Assembly (NCBI GenBank): GCA_963978895.1
Contig: OZ022246.1
Span: 15,438,549 to 15,502,548, forward strand
Reading direction: 5' to 3'
From: Erpobdella octoculata
Taxonomy: Eukaryota > Annelida > Clitellata > Hirudinida > Erpobdellidae
Length of the DNA stretch: 64,000 bases
Both the position numbers and the translations under genes were made by a program. Within the stretch, counting starts at the first letter, position 1, and every line of letters begins with the position of its first letter. This document shows positions 47,889 to 60,300 of the stretch, piece after piece. The notes beneath the pieces are model-generated. The model was not told the origin of the DNA, made no database searches, and was given only the letters and a program-made list of their open reading frames with translations.

Positions 47889-48769
47889 TTAAACCCTCAA
47901 CAGAAAAAAGTGTATGATACATTAATGAAGGCAATCGATAATGGAAATGGTGGCTTATTTTTTCTTGATGCCCCAGGTGGAACTGGAAAGACGTTTCTTA
48001 TGTCTTTGATATTGGCCATTGTTCGAGCGAGATCAGACATCGCGGTAACAGTTGCTTCTTCTGGAATAGCAGCCACATTGTTAGAAGGATGCCGTACGGC
48101 TCATTCAGCATTAAAATTGCCCTTAAATCTTCAAACTACTGAACAACCAACATGCAACATTGCAAAACACTCTGCAATGGCAAAAGTTTTAGTAGCATAT
48201 AAAATCGTCATCTGGGACGAGTGCACAATGGCGCACAAACGTGCATTGGAAGCACTTGATAGAACACTGAAAGATCTGCGCAATGACTCGCGACATTTTG
48301 GAGGTGCAATGATTTTATTGTCTGGCAATTTCCGCCAAACACTGCCAGTCATTCCAAGATCGACTGCTGCAGATGAAATTAATGCTTCCCTCAAATCATC
48401 ATATCTGTGGCGCTATGTGACGAAACTTCAGCTGTCTTCTACCATGAGAGTTGCATTGCTGAACGATCCATCTGCTGAAGATTTCTCCATGCAATTGCTC
48501 AACATCGGTAATGGCCGTGTTCCTGTCGACAAATCGACCGGATTGATTTCTTTTCCTCTCAATTTTTGCACTTTTGTTTCATCGAAAGACGAGTTTATCA
48601 ATAAAGTGTTCCCATATACATCATTGCTAATCATAAAAAGAACAAATGGTTGAGTGAGAAAGCAATTTTAGCGGCTAAGAATAAAGATGTGGATGACTTA
48701 AATATTCTAATTCAGAATCAAATTTTTGGTACTCTGCATTCATTCAAATCTATTGACTGTGTAGCAAAT
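47889..48769 (+). pseudogene. Helitron Pif1-type helicase, main part
   Basis: This superfamily 1B helicase unwinds DNA during rolling-circle transposition. It shows NPQQKKVYDTLMKAIDNGNG, the Walker A loop APGGTGKTF, ASSGIAATLLEG (motif Ia), the Walker B box IWDECTMAHKRALE, and LSGNFRQTLPVIPR (motif III). A frameshift near 48615 moves the text to another frame (WLSEKAILAAKNKDVDDLN), which continues to the Gypsy insertion at 48770. The last motifs are found beyond the insertions at 56790-57202. Confidence 0.85.
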
Positions 48770-48963
48770 TGTTAGATCCATGGACATTAATTATTTAAAT
48801 TATATGTCTATTGTTACATCTATGGATGCGGACACATCATTGCGAGTTGGCGGCCATACTGGGTCTTGTCCGTTTTAGCTCTGGCTCGTATTAGTTCGTT
48901 CGTTATTGATGTAATTAAGTGTTGTAGATACCTGCGTTGTTTTCTTATAATAAAGATATAACA
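48770..48963 (+). repeat. Gypsy 5' LTR
   Basis: TG…CA ends and AATAAAG near the 3' side. Directly after it, TTGGCGACGAGGA (48966-48978) sits in the primer-binding-site position; I could not name the tRNA. Confidence 0.93.
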
Positions 48964-48979
48964 AATTGGCGACGAGGAA

Positions 48980-49863
48980 ATGGCAACTTCAGACTTCACA
49001 GCGTTAGTAAAGCAACTCTCGGACCAACAATTAGTCCTGATGAAGATGCTGGAGGCGATGCAAGGCAGGGACTCAACACGCACATCAAGCGATAATTTGT
49101 TTCAAAACGTTCTACAAAGGATGGACAAATTCACATACAACCCGGAGAAAACAAATTCTTTCGACTTGTGGTTTCGTCGTTTCAACGACCTCATCGACGA
49201 CCAACAGCTAGACGAAAGAACAAAAGCCAAGGTGCTGGTATCATTACTGGATGACGACTCCTACAAAACGTTCAACACGCACATCAGCCCACAAACTCCA
49301 AACGATCTCAATTGGCAAAAAACAGTCACTACAATGAAAAAGATATTTTCTCCTCAGAAGAGTCTTCTCAGAAAAAGGTTTGAGTGTTTTAGACAAATTT
49401 TCAACCCTAGGGATGATTTCAATTCTTTTGCTAATCTATTGAACGCAAACTGCGAAGAGGCGGAGGTAAAAAAAATCACTGACGACACATTTAAATGTCT
49501 GGCTTTAGTTTTTGCGCTCCAAGCAGCTGAACTAGCCGACTACCGAATGCGTTTCCTCCGACGAATGGACGACAACGAATCAGTAACATTCAAAGAGCTG
49601 GTTCAAGATTATCATGCGTTAAAAACAGTAAAAGAAAATGCCAAACTTCTGGAACAGCCACCAGTCATACACCAAAACATCAGTGCCGTCAGGAGTCACA
49701 ATCACCAACACAGTCGCTCATCTTTTAAACCATCACCACACAAGAAAAGTCCACCCAGCCCTTGCCCCATTTGCAACGGAAATCACTGGAAGAGTGATTG
49801 CCCAAGACAAACAACACAACAACAGCAGCATAAGAAACACTGGAAGAAATCGCACCGTCACCG
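48980..49863 (+). pseudogene. Gypsy Gag, interrupted by a MITE
   Basis: The ATG at 48980 follows the primer-binding region. The protein has a capsid-type region with FDLWFRRFNDLIDD, LVSLLDDDSYKTF and RKRFECFRQIF, then a basic C-terminal part with CPICNGNHWKSDC, a C-x2-C-x3-H-x4-C zinc-knuckle-like motif that binds RNA. The coding sequence is broken at 49864 by a hAT-like MITE. If the MITE and one target copy are discounted, the frame continues without shift into the protease at 50739, so gag and pol formed one frame before that insertion. Confidence 0.85.
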
Positions 49864-50730
49864 CAGTGTTGTTTCAGTTAGGGTTTTTCAGTTAGAGTAT
49901 CAGTTAAAGTTAGCCAATTTAATATTTTTTAGTTAGTATTACAGTTAGTCAATTTTTTTCATTTTTTCCAGTTAATATTAGAGTTAATAATTTTTTCAGT
50001 TACTATTACAGTTAGTATAACAGTTATTAATATAACCCAGTACTGATATTACTAAGCAAACGCTGTCTCAGTTTCACTTCTTGTGCATCTGAATTCCATT
50101 CTTTTTTGGTTAAGCAGGCAAAGTAGTCTGTGCGCTATTCTGGTTAATCGTGTTTCCTATATCATTTTCCATTAGTTTGCGCTTGGCCTTTAGCTTTTTG
50201 CGATTTGTCTCCAAAACCTCAAGTTCTTTTGCCACTTCCTTATGTCTATGACTTAGATGATTTACTTTTCAACAGAGCTACGCAAGTTTCGACCACGTGA
50301 TCTTCCGAATCTTTTTCTCCCACACGTTGCACCGGCTTTTATCAGTAGAGTAGAGGGTTCGTAACTTAAATAACGCCAAACTCCATTTTCTTGTTTTCGG
50401 CCAGAATTTATTTTTAACATCGTTCATACGTCGTTAAATGCAAATAAAGCGATGAAAAAGCAAATCATAGTAGAGATAAAAGACATGAGTGGTTCCGGTT
50501 ACCAAATATAAACAAAGAAATAAAATTTTGACGCATTTCTGTATTGGATTTTCCGAAAACATTTTTTTTCAGTTTGTATTACAGTTACTACTTTTTTTCT
50601 TACTATTAGTATTACAATTAAAGTTAACATTATTTTTCAGTTACAGTTTCAGTTAGTAGTTAACTTAAATCTCTTTTTTCAGTTATTAGACCAAATTCAG
50701 TTAAAGTTACGCTTAACTGAAACAACACTG
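49864..50730. mobile_element. hAT-like MITE inside Gypsy
   Basis: This 867-bp element has ends CAGTGTTGTTTCAGTTA and inverse TAACTGAAACAACACTG, with 8-bp target duplications CGTCACCG at 49856-49863 and 50731-50738. Subterminal regions repeat CAGTTAGTATTACAGTTA-like words. No coding. Confidence 0.93.
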
Positions 50731-50738
50731 CGTCACCG

Positions 50739-52515
50739 TCAGCACACGATCTCCGCAGTAGCAAGTACACAAGAAAACACAAAAAGGTTTGTCCGTGTCA
50801 AAATTGGAGACTACGATGCTCGTTTGCAACTGGACACTGGTGCTGACATCACTTTGGTCTCCCGGCAAACATGGAAGAACCTCGGATGTCCACAACTCTC
50901 ACCAGTCGAAGGCGAATATAAAGTTGCTAATGGTGAACCACTTCATATTGACGGACAGTTTGCGACACCGTTTGCCATCATAGATGATACACATAGAGTT
51001 TATCATGGGCATGGCATCTGCGATGTCACAAATACCAACGATCTTCTCGGCTTCCCTTGGATTGAACATCTTCCAGAGTTCAAACTGTTTGCCAAGAAGT
51101 TCATGATCCAAACGGTTACAAATGACGACTTGGATAGCAAGAGAAAGATCCTGATAGAAGAACTCAAAACTCGGTTTTCAGATGTTTTCAAGACCGAGTT
51201 AGGATGCTGCACTAAAACAAAAGCAACATTACAAGTCAAACCAGGGAAACAACCAATATTTAAAGGCCGACGCTCTGTGCCTTTTGCAGCTAAAACCGTA
51301 ATTGAAGAAGAGTTAAACCGATTACAACAACTAGGGGTCATCACTCCTGTGAACCATTCACAATGGGCAGCACCGATTGTAGTCGTGAAAAAAACGAATG
51401 GAAAAATTAGACTCTGTGCTGACTTCTCAACAGGTTTGAATGATGCACTGATGCTACACTAACACCCACTCCCAACAGCTGAAGACATTTTCACTAAACT
51501 GAATGGTGGTAAAATTTTTTCTCAAATTGATTTTGCAGAGGCATATTTACAGGTAGAAGTTGATGAACACTCCAGAGAACTACTCACCATCAACACACAT
51601 AAGGGACTATACACATTCAACCGTCTTCCTTTTGGAGTAAAGTCAGCTCCTGGTATTTTTCAACAGATAATGGATACAATGATCGCAGGTCTAGAAGGAG
51701 TGACAGCGTACTTGGATGATGTGATTGTTACAGGTGCAACCATCGAAGAACACAATGACAACCTGAAAGCACTCATCACTAGAATCCAAGAATATGGATT
51801 TCGATTAAAAGTTGAGAAATGCAACTTTAGCATGCCCCAAATCACATACCTGGGACATGTCATCTCAAGCAAGGGACGTCAACCTGATCCAAAGAAAGTG
51901 AAGGTCATCCAAGATATGCCAATTCCAAAAGACATCACTCAAGTTCGTTCATTTTTGGGGTTGATAAATTATTATGCAACATTTGTTTCGGAAATGCGTT
52001 CACTTGGAGCACCACTTGATGAGCTACTTAAAAAGAACACAAAGTTCTACTGGTCACCAGAATGTCAGAAAGCATTTGACAAAACGAAGCAGATTTTGAC
52101 ATCAGATCTCCTACTAACACACTACGATGAGAAACAAAGTGTCGTCCTGGCTGCAGACGCATCAGACTACGGAATAGGAGCAGTGCTCTACCACAGATAT
52201 TCCGACGAATCAGAAAATGCTATAACACACGCAAGTCGCAGTCTCACAGATGCTGAAAAGAAATATAGCCAAATAGAAAAAGAAGCGCTTGCCATCATTT
52301 TTGCAACTCAAAAATTTCACAGGTACATGTATGGCAGACCATTCACATTGTTGACCGACAATAAACCTCTTCTTGCAGTCTTCGGAAATAAGGCAGGAAT
52401 CCCAACGTTCAGAGCAAACCGTCTCCAACGCTGGGCCCTCACATTGAGATCATACGACTTTAAAATTAAATACAGAAGTACGACATCCTTTGGTCATGCA
52501 GATTCACTATCATGA
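50739..52515 (+). pseudogene. Gypsy protease, reverse transcriptase and RNase H
   Basis: Protease: LQLDTGADITLVS with the active-site DTG (about 50828). RT: the core starts with NRLQQLGVITPVNHSQWAAP and KKTNGKIRLCADFS. An in-frame TAA follows MLH at 51460-51462. Then come FSQIDFAEAYLQ (first Asp), LPFGVKSAPGIFQQIMD, and YLDDVIVTG with the catalytic YLDD. RNase H: LAADASDYGIGAVLYH, YSQIEKEALAIIFATQKF and LLTDNKPL. The frame ends at a second in-frame TGA (52513-52515) and the next region continues in the same frame. Confidence 0.92.
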
Positions 52516-53876
52516 CTGATAGCGGATCAGAACACAACAGAGGTAGACAAAGTGATAGCTCAAATAAACAAAGATGTCGATGCTTCATTCATAAGAACTA
52601 TTAACACACTTCCTGTTAGTCACCCAGAGATTTGCACAGCAACAACAAATGACGAGAAGCTACAACTCATCCACCAAAACTTACAAACAGGAAGCTGGCC
52701 AAAGAAACCTTCAAAACACATTTCCCAGTTGTGCACATTGAAATCTGAATTATCCATACAGAATGGATGCATCATGTTCGGAGAAAGAATAGTTGACAGT
52801 TTACAAGAACGCGTGTTACAGATGCTTCACAAAGGTCACCCAGGAATTTGTCGAATGAAATCACTCGCAAGAGAACACGTGTATTGGCAAGGCATAAACA
52901 ATGACATCGAAATGTTAGTAAGAAGATGCACCCAATGTCAAATGGCAGCAAAAAGTCCAAGCCATGAAACTCCTTGCAACTGGACTCCAACAACCAAGCC
53001 ATGGGAAAGACTGCATGTGGACTTTGCAAGACCAGTAGAAGATAAGATGTATATGATCCTAGTAGATTCTTTTAGCAAATGGCCGGAGGTAGTCGAAATG
53101 CAGAGCGCATCAACACACGCAACAATACTGGAACTACAAAAGATCTTTTCCAGATTCGGCTACCCTAAAACATTGGTTTCCGACAATGGCACTCAATTTA
53201 AATCCACAAATTTTGAAGGTTTCTGCAGAAAATATAACATTGTACACCTTCGATCTCCACCATACCACCCTCAATCTAATGGCCAAGCAGAACGTTTCGT
53301 TGACACCTTCAAAAGGGCACTGAAGAAACTAAAAGGAGAAAAACCACCAGCAGAGGCTCTTCAAACTGTGCTATTTACATATAGAACAACACCCTGTCCA
53401 GCAGCACCACAAGGTAAAGCACCAGCAGAAAATCTTTTGGGGTTCAAACCAAGAACAATTTTAGAACAACTACACGCCCAAACAAATAAAAAAAAGAGGC
53501 TGAGCCTCGGAAGAGTTTCAATAAAGATGAAACCGTTTATGTAAGGGATTTTCGTCCAAATCGATCACCTTGGGTGCCAGGTAAAATTTTAAAGAGAGAG
53601 GGACGGGTCGTGTACCAAGTGTTGGTTGGAAACATGGTTTGCAAACGACACATAAATCAGATACGCCCCAGGATAGAAAATCACAGCACACTTTTCGACA
53701 CGTTTGGTCTGCCATTTACGAAACAGATTAACAGCCAGAAAATAGATACGCCAAGCACAATGGTAGATCGAAACAATCACACGCTCCCGGCAACGAGACC
53801 CAACAGACTTCGCAAACGACCAAAGAGGCTCATTATGGATACAAGAGTAAAGAAGTATCATCTAAGTCCTAACTGA
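52516..53876 (+). pseudogene. Gypsy integrase and C-terminal tail
   Basis: The zinc domain is HKGHPGICRMKSLAREHVYW then CTQCQ (H2C2). The catalytic core is LHVDFARP (D), VSDNGTQF (D) and HPQSNGQAERFVDTF (E), the DDE triad that inserts the cDNA. In the A-run at about 53487-53496 the frame shifts. The tail (to 53876) then reads VYVRDFRPN and PGKILKREGRVVYQVLV, an SH3-like GPY/F-type module, followed by a basic stretch. The purine run GAAGGGAGG at 53875-53883 before the 3' LTR is the likely polypurine tract. Confidence 0.9.
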
Positions 53877-53883
53877 AGGGAGG

Positions 53884-54077
53884 TGTTAGATCGATAGACA
53901 TTAATTATTTAAATTATATGTCTATTGTTATATCTATGGACGCGGACACATCATTGCGAGTTGGCGGCCAGACTGGGTCTTGTCCGTTCTAGCTCTGGCT
54001 CGTATTAGTTCGTTCGTTATTGATGTAATAAAATGTTGTAGATACCTGCGTTGTTTTCTTATAATAAAGATATAACA
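53884..54077 (+). repeat. Gypsy 3' LTR
   Basis: It is the same length as the 5' LTR, with about eight substitutions between them. Directly followed by the CAAAT target copy. Confidence 0.93.
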
Positions 54078-54158
54078 CAAATGAAGATGAAGCCACTAAC
54101 TATCCAACTGAATTTTTGAACTCCTTGGATGTGCCTGGCTTACCACCGCACAATTTAC

Positions 54159-56781
54159 TAAGCTTCTGCGTCCCGTTATTTTTTTGGAACGATACGATCC
54201 GATACGATTTCTGAAATTTGCCCCGAATTAAACGATACGATACGAGACGCTTCGAACAATAACGATACGATATCGATACGATACGATACGATTTCGGGAT
54301 CTCGACTGAAGCGGAAATTTTGCCTAGAGATAACATAGAATGATGAACTATACGCGACAGACAATATTAATAACTACATTAAAGAAATTCATTGAAAAAA
54401 AATATATAAATATTAAAAAATTTATAAATTTATAAAAATTTACAAAATTTAATTTTTTTTTACAACTTGAAATAAGTTTCATTTGTTTAGTTTCGGTACA
54501 TCTATTTGTCTAAATTTAGACTCTAAATAAAACGCTACCGCCGATAGAAAGTATTTATTTACTTTATTTAGTGACGCGGCATGATAATGATGACAAACAC
54601 GAGAAAGTGCCTCTATGCAAGAATTAAAAAAGTGAAAAAACCCAGCGTGTTTATTTATAGGCGATGGCGAATGCGGTTAGCAATAGCAAGAAAGAAGCTG
54701 AGAAAGTTTCGAATTCCAGCTGCAGACGATACGGGCTACGGCTCTGTCGTGCACACTACAGGTGGCACACACATACACACAACCAAGAATATCATCGAGA
54801 TTATAAATATATATCTTACAGGGACGTAAATTGGGGGGGGGCAGGGGGGGGGCATTTGCCCCCCCCTGATTTTCAAAATTTGATTTTTTTACCTAGAGTT
54901 TACTATATATTTATTTAATTTTAACTTTACTTAACCTAGTGATGATGCAATGAGTATTGGAATCCTTCTGGCGTGTATAAACAATTCGCCCCCCTTGATT
55001 TCCAAAATTAAAATTTTTTTTCACTTAGAGTTTAGTGAGTTTACTATATAATATGTTAATTTTAACTTTACTTAACCTCGTGATGATTCAATGCGTATTG
55101 GAGACAATTCTATATCTTAGTTCGATGCTAGATTTACCAATAACTGCAGAGTAATAATTTGTGTATCAGTGTTGGTCCAAAGATTAGCTGTTTTCTGTGC
55201 CAAAATACAATTAGCGAACTCGTGGAATTTTACCCTATTAGTGGTATTGATACAATGTTGATTCCCTCACAGCTGTCTTCATCAAAGTTATTATTTATTA
55301 CACAAAAATAAAACAAAATTATACCCACCCCATTTTGGACATCTTTTTTACAAACTTTTATTTAGGTTACAATCTCTGTTTTTGTGTGTGTCTTTCTCTG
55401 TGGTCAAATCTTGCAAGTGAAATTTAACCAGCATTTTGACTAGCTAGGAAGTTGAAACTTTCAGCATATTTGATGAAAATACATGATTCAATTTAAAAAA
55501 AAACCTTTGAACATCTTTTGCATTTCTAAATTGAATGTATTTGAAATCAAAGTTTGTGTTGAAAAACTTGTTTTTCCTTTACGTTTATTCCGGCAATATG
55601 ATTAAATCATTCATCTCCCTTATACCCAGTGGCGCGTGGCGAATCCAGAATTTTCTGGTGGGGGGTTCACTTCAGAAATTTTTTTATATTCTCTTCCAAA
55701 AAGCTGATAACCGGTAAGGGGTAGTTGTAAGTATTTTTCAAAAAAATTGTCAAAGACTTCCAATTTCTCCTCCCAAAAAAGCTGCGGTCGTTTTCCAAAA
55801 ACAAGGTATTATACCCAAAGAATTTCAATTGATACTCTGATGGGGGATGCATTTCCCCATCCCTCTCGGCTTGTACCTACGTATTTATATAAATGTAAAA
55901 GGTAATGTGTGTGTGAGAGCATTCGTTTATCACATCCAAGCCGCTGGAGCAATTTTAACAACATTTGGCATGCAGGTAACTTCATTGATGAGAAAATTTT
56001 GAAAAATTACAAAAAAATCTGTTATTTCTTTGACGTTTCATTGGCAAAAACAAGACAAAACAAAGCACAAAAAACCCGGACAACACCGAGTAACCCTGCC
56101 AGTAAGCTATATAATGGCGGGAAAATTTTGCCCCCCCCTGGAAAATGCTGAATTTACGTCCCTGATATCTTAGATGAACTACTATTACGGTCAATTACGG
56201 ATATCGAAACACTAAAATAATCATTCCAATTCTATGTAACAAATTTGAAAAAATAAGTTTATGAAACAGACTAAACCAAAACATAAACATAGAATGATCA
56301 TTACTATTACATTACTCATTATTCTCATTAATAATAATAGTCATCGATGTCAGCGAGTACGATTGCCTTGTAGGGCTTGTAGTATCAGTAGTATGCGCAG
56401 AGCTCGACTAGCAGCCTAAGAGGAGCGTGGCTTTTTTGCTGCCGGTTCCCAGACTAAAAATAGTAAATAATGGGGCTACAGGCTGTCTGGAAAACCGAAT
56501 TTAAAGTGGGGATGATAATAGTTGTTGAATCAATTGCAAATATTCACAGTTGTGACAATCGTTAATTAAATATGTATGACTTTATTTATTGGAAAATATT
56601 TTTAAAAAATCCCGATATTTTTCGAGATTTTAATCGAGAATGAAATTTTAAGTATCGCCTATTAATATCGATACGAGATTTCTTCCGCAGGCTGTATCGT
56701 TTCAATAGTGATACGGGAATCCCGTATCGTTTTGAAATCTCGATTGAATTCGAGATAACGATATCGGGACGCAGATGCTTA
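54159..56781. mobile_element. 2.6-kb DNA transposon inside the Helitron helicase
   Basis: The termini TAAGCTTCTGCGTCCCG and inverted TAAGCATCTGCGTCCCG are flanked by the 8-bp duplication CAATTTAC (54151-54158, 56782-56789). Subterminal regions repeat CGATACGATACG words in inverted orientation. The 8-bp target fits the hAT group. It contains another element (54829-56164) and no recognised transposase. Confidence 0.85.
54829..56164. mobile_element. hAT-like element C, nested
   Basis: CAGGGACGTAAATT at the left and its inverse at the right, with 8-bp target duplications ATATCTTA (54821-54828, 56165-56172). The left end has a G run, and a C run (CCCCCCCCTG) precedes the right end. Inside are a degenerate hAT-type end (55630), repeats shared with 25575 and 27955, and a Helitron-like repeat ending GACAACACCGAGTAACCC near 56100. 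Confidence 0.9.
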
Positions 56782-56789
56782 CAATTTAC

Positions 56790-57202
56790 AACTGAAGGTT
56801 GGATCAGTAGTTATTATGCTTAGAAATCTAAGTCAACCAAAACTATGCAATGAAACGCGTTTGGTTTTAAAGAAACTAATGGTCAATGTGCTTCACGCGA
56901 CGATCCTCAAAGGAAAATTCAAAGGCGAGGAAATACTCATTCCGAGGATTCCTATGATCCCAACCGATTTGCCCATTGTGTTTAAACGAATTGAATTTCC
57001 GATTCGCCTAGCATTTGCTATGACGATTAACAAATCACAAGGCCAATCTTTGAGTGTTTGTGGTCTGAACTTGGATAATGCATGTTTTTTTCATTGTCAA
57101 TTGTTAGTGGCGTGTTCACGTGTCGGCAGACCATCAGATTTATTCGTTTTTTCGCCCGATAATAAAACAAAAAACATAGTGTATCATAAATTGCTGGATT
57201 AA
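56790..57202 (+). pseudogene. Helitron helicase, C-terminal part
   Basis: The helicase resumes directly after the CAATTTAC target copy: LKVGSVVIMLRNLSQPKLCN, LIPRIPMIPTD, IRLAFAMTINKSQGQSLSVC (motif V region) and LLVACSRVGRPSDLFVFSPD (motif VI with the Arg finger), then stop at 57200-57202. The match across 48769 (CVANC), 54083 (TNEDEATNYP … VPGLPPHN) and 56790 shows that both large insertions entered an already open Helitron gene. Confidence 0.87.
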
Positions 57203-57372
57203 AAAGAATCGACCCGAGTTCAACCAATGTTTTTCTAATAAACTATTAAAGTGAACGTTTTTTTATTTTTGTTTTCTTTTAAACTTATATATATGATATT
57301 TGTTATTATTGTTCTTTATTGCTTAAAAAATACACTCTTTAAGGTGAAACGAAGTTCGCCGGGTCCGCTAGT

Positions 57373-60300
57373 ATAGTATATATATATAGTAATAACTTTA
57401 CGCACGCTTCCCAAGCACAGCATGTGACTATTTCAGCCAGTAGCAGATGATTCTTTACTTCAAAAAGTTTTGGAATGGTTTTCTAATTGATTGGATGATG
57501 TTGGAAAAACTGCTTACGAAAAAAACCTTATATGGGCGATATTGGAAAAAAAGCCTACGAAAAAAACACATTTATTTCGGTGATTTATTTATTTTCAACT
57601 TGTTTATATTCAGCGATGACGTACGATGCATTATATATATCCGCAAAGCGTTAAACTTTCGCGGCTAATAACTTTTTATTTAAACATTTTAACAAAAAAG
57701 TGCCCTATTAAACCATGTTTAGCGTCTCATAATCTATCAACGTGAGTTTTTTCAGACCTGCAGATGCTAATCGGGTGACATAATACATAATACATCATTG
57801 CGCTTTTATAGTAGGGACCAGCACTTGACGCACGCTTTGCGCGCGTGTGAGTTTTTACATATTAATAGTAAAATTAGTCGTACTCTAAGCTCAAAAACAA
57901 CACCTATGCGCTATTATAGTAATAACTTTACGCACGCTTTGCTTCTTGTGACTATTATAGCCAGTTGCATATGAACACGTTTTATAAAATAGTAAATTGT
58001 CGTTAATAATAATAATTTACAACTTGTTTAAAATTGGGAAAAACCCGCCGAATACTACTTCGGTGATTTATTTATTTTCAACGGTGTCACGACAAAACGT
58101 TCACAGACAAAATGTTCAACGACAAAATGTTCCCGACAAAACGTTCACGACACAACGTTCACGACAAAATGTTCCCGACAAAATGTTCACAGACAAAATG
58201 TTCACAGACAAAATGTTCACAGACAAAATGTTCAACGACAAAAGGTTCACGACAAAACGTTCACGACACAACGTTCACGACAAAATGTTCACGATTGCAA
58301 CTTTTAAATTTAGTTTAGTTTTAAATGATAAAATATTTTGTGTTTCACAAAATGAGCGCAAATAAAACGTTAACAATAGTAAATGCAATGTTAATTTCCT
58401 CTTTCATACCCCTAACTCAAACGGCAACCAGATGAGTATGGATCGGAGGACTGTTTCAGCAAGAAGGAAAAAAACAGATGAAATGAGATAGCTATAATAG
58501 GAAAATACAATTGGTTACTAATTTGAGATCGTTTGAATTTTCAATTTCAATTAAGCAAACGACGTAAATAAGGTTTGATGGCTGTATTCTAAAGATTAAA
58601 AAGTTAAGGGTATCCAAGAGAAAATTAACCAACCCGCATTAACTAGTTAATAAATGGAACGATGATTAAAAGGGTCAAAATATGAAATCTTTATTAACTC
58701 CGATAAAAAAGAAAAAGAAATGCAATTAATTAGGTATTAATTGAGATTCATTTGATGTTTCAATTTTAATTAAGTGAACGTCAGAAAGAAGCCTTGATCG
58801 TTGTAGCCTAGCGATTAAGAAGTTATCGGCTTCCAAGAGCAATATAGCCTCCTTTAATTAGATAATTAACGTAACGGTGACTAGGGTAAGCAGCATGCAG
58901 CTACTTGCGTTTTTCAACTAGAATTGAAAATACATCTCTAGCAATTAAAAACTAAAAAGTTAGGGTATCCAAAAGCAATTAACCGGCATTAACTAGTTAA
59001 TAAATGGAACGATGATAAGAAGGATCAAAATATGGATGAAAAAGAAAAAAGCCAAATAGCCATAACTCCATACAATTATTTATTAATTGAAGATCATTTG
59101 ATGTTGCCAATACGTATTAGTTTCATGCTGTCATGCACATATACTTTGTAAATAAAATGGTGAATAGACACATCACTAAAAATGACTTAATAATTAGTTT
59201 GCAAGCGATCTTGACATAATAAAACAAAATTTTTATTTTTCAGTGTGAACATTTTGTCGTGAACGTTTTGTCGTGAACGTTTTGTCGTTGAACATTTTGT
59301 CTGTGAGCATTTTGTCTGTGAACATTTTGTCTGTGAACATTTTGTGCGTGAACATTTTTCGTGAACGTTTTGTCGTGAACGTTTTGTCGTGAACATTTTG
59401 TCGTTGAACATTTTGTCGCTGAACATTTTGTCTGTGAACGTTTTGTCGGTGTTCATTTTGTCGTGAACATTTTGTCGTGAACGTTGTGTCGTGAACGTTT
59501 TGTCGGGAACATTTTGTCGTTGAACATTTTGTCTGTGAACGTTTTGTCGTGGAACCATTTTCAACTTGTTTATATTGAGTTATGGCGTATTCCAATAATA
59601 GGAATAATATTAGCAAATTAGTTAATTTTCGTAATTAATAATATTAATAATAATTAAAATAAGAGGAATAATAAAAATGTCGTTAATAATAATTTCATTA
59701 AATATTTCCGCAAAGCGTCGAACTTTCCAATAATAGAAATAATATTAGCAAAATAGTTAATCTTCGTTATTAATAATAATTAAAATAAGAGGAATAATAA
59801 TTGCAAAATAGTAAATTGTCGTTAATAATAATTTACATAAATAAACAAGTAAATTAAAAACGAATTTTTAAAACCAATGCTCTAATATGTAATTAAAACA
59901 CAAATTTTGCAATCAATTTTTCTTATATTACTCTTTTATTTTATATTAAAGTCGAAATATCTTAATTATATCGAAATATCGAAATTAATTAAAATTAACT
60001 AAATTAATTGACTTATTGTAAAACTAATAATTGAATATTGCATTGTCTTCTATTTTGAGCATGTATGCAAAATTTGAAAAAAATCTATCATCAGGAAGTG
60101 ACTCAAAAATTGATTGCAAGATTTGAAACAGACAGAGAAACAGACAGACAGAGAAACAGAGACGACGAGTTAATAAAAGCATTGGTAAAAACCCGCCGAC
60201 TACTACTTCGGTGATTTATTTATTTTCAACTTGTCTATATTTAGCGATGACGTACGATGCTATATATATCCGCAAAGCCACAAAGCGTCCAACTTTCCAA

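Larger units (their letters stand above)
48770..54077 (+). mobile_element. Gypsy-type LTR retrotransposon inserted in the Helitron
   Basis: This complete element of 5308 bp has 194-bp LTRs (TGTTAGATC…GATATAACA), a 5-bp target duplication CAAAT (48765-48769, 54078-54082), gag-pol in one frame, and RT before integrase (Gypsy order). The LTRs differ at about eight of 194 positions, more than the copia LTRs. Two in-frame stops, one frameshift and an internal MITE make it inactive. Confidence 0.94.
45200..57371 (+). mobile_element. Autonomous-type Helitron, decayed and split by insertions
   Basis: Rep/helicase coding pieces lie in order on the + strand (45364 to 57202). The 3' end GTTCGCCGGGTCCGCTAG at 57371, followed by T and (TA)n, is a Helitron terminus. 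The 5' end is not exact; AACGATATATATAATAAGTG near 45197 is a candidate. Insertions inside: a LINE fragment (45764-46088), a Gypsy element (48770-54077) and a 2.6-kb DNA transposon (54159-56781). Without them it would be roughly 4 kb, short for an autonomous Helitron because the catalytic Rep region is missing. Confidence 0.85.

Noticed and set aside
58083..58310. CRISPR-like array
   Set aside because: Units are contiguous without unique spacers, repeat inverted at the other end, and the genome is eukaryotic.
58083..59616. Frames rich in QNV, TKCS and RSR repeats
   Set aside because: They translate the 14-15-bp tandem units of the third foldback-like element.
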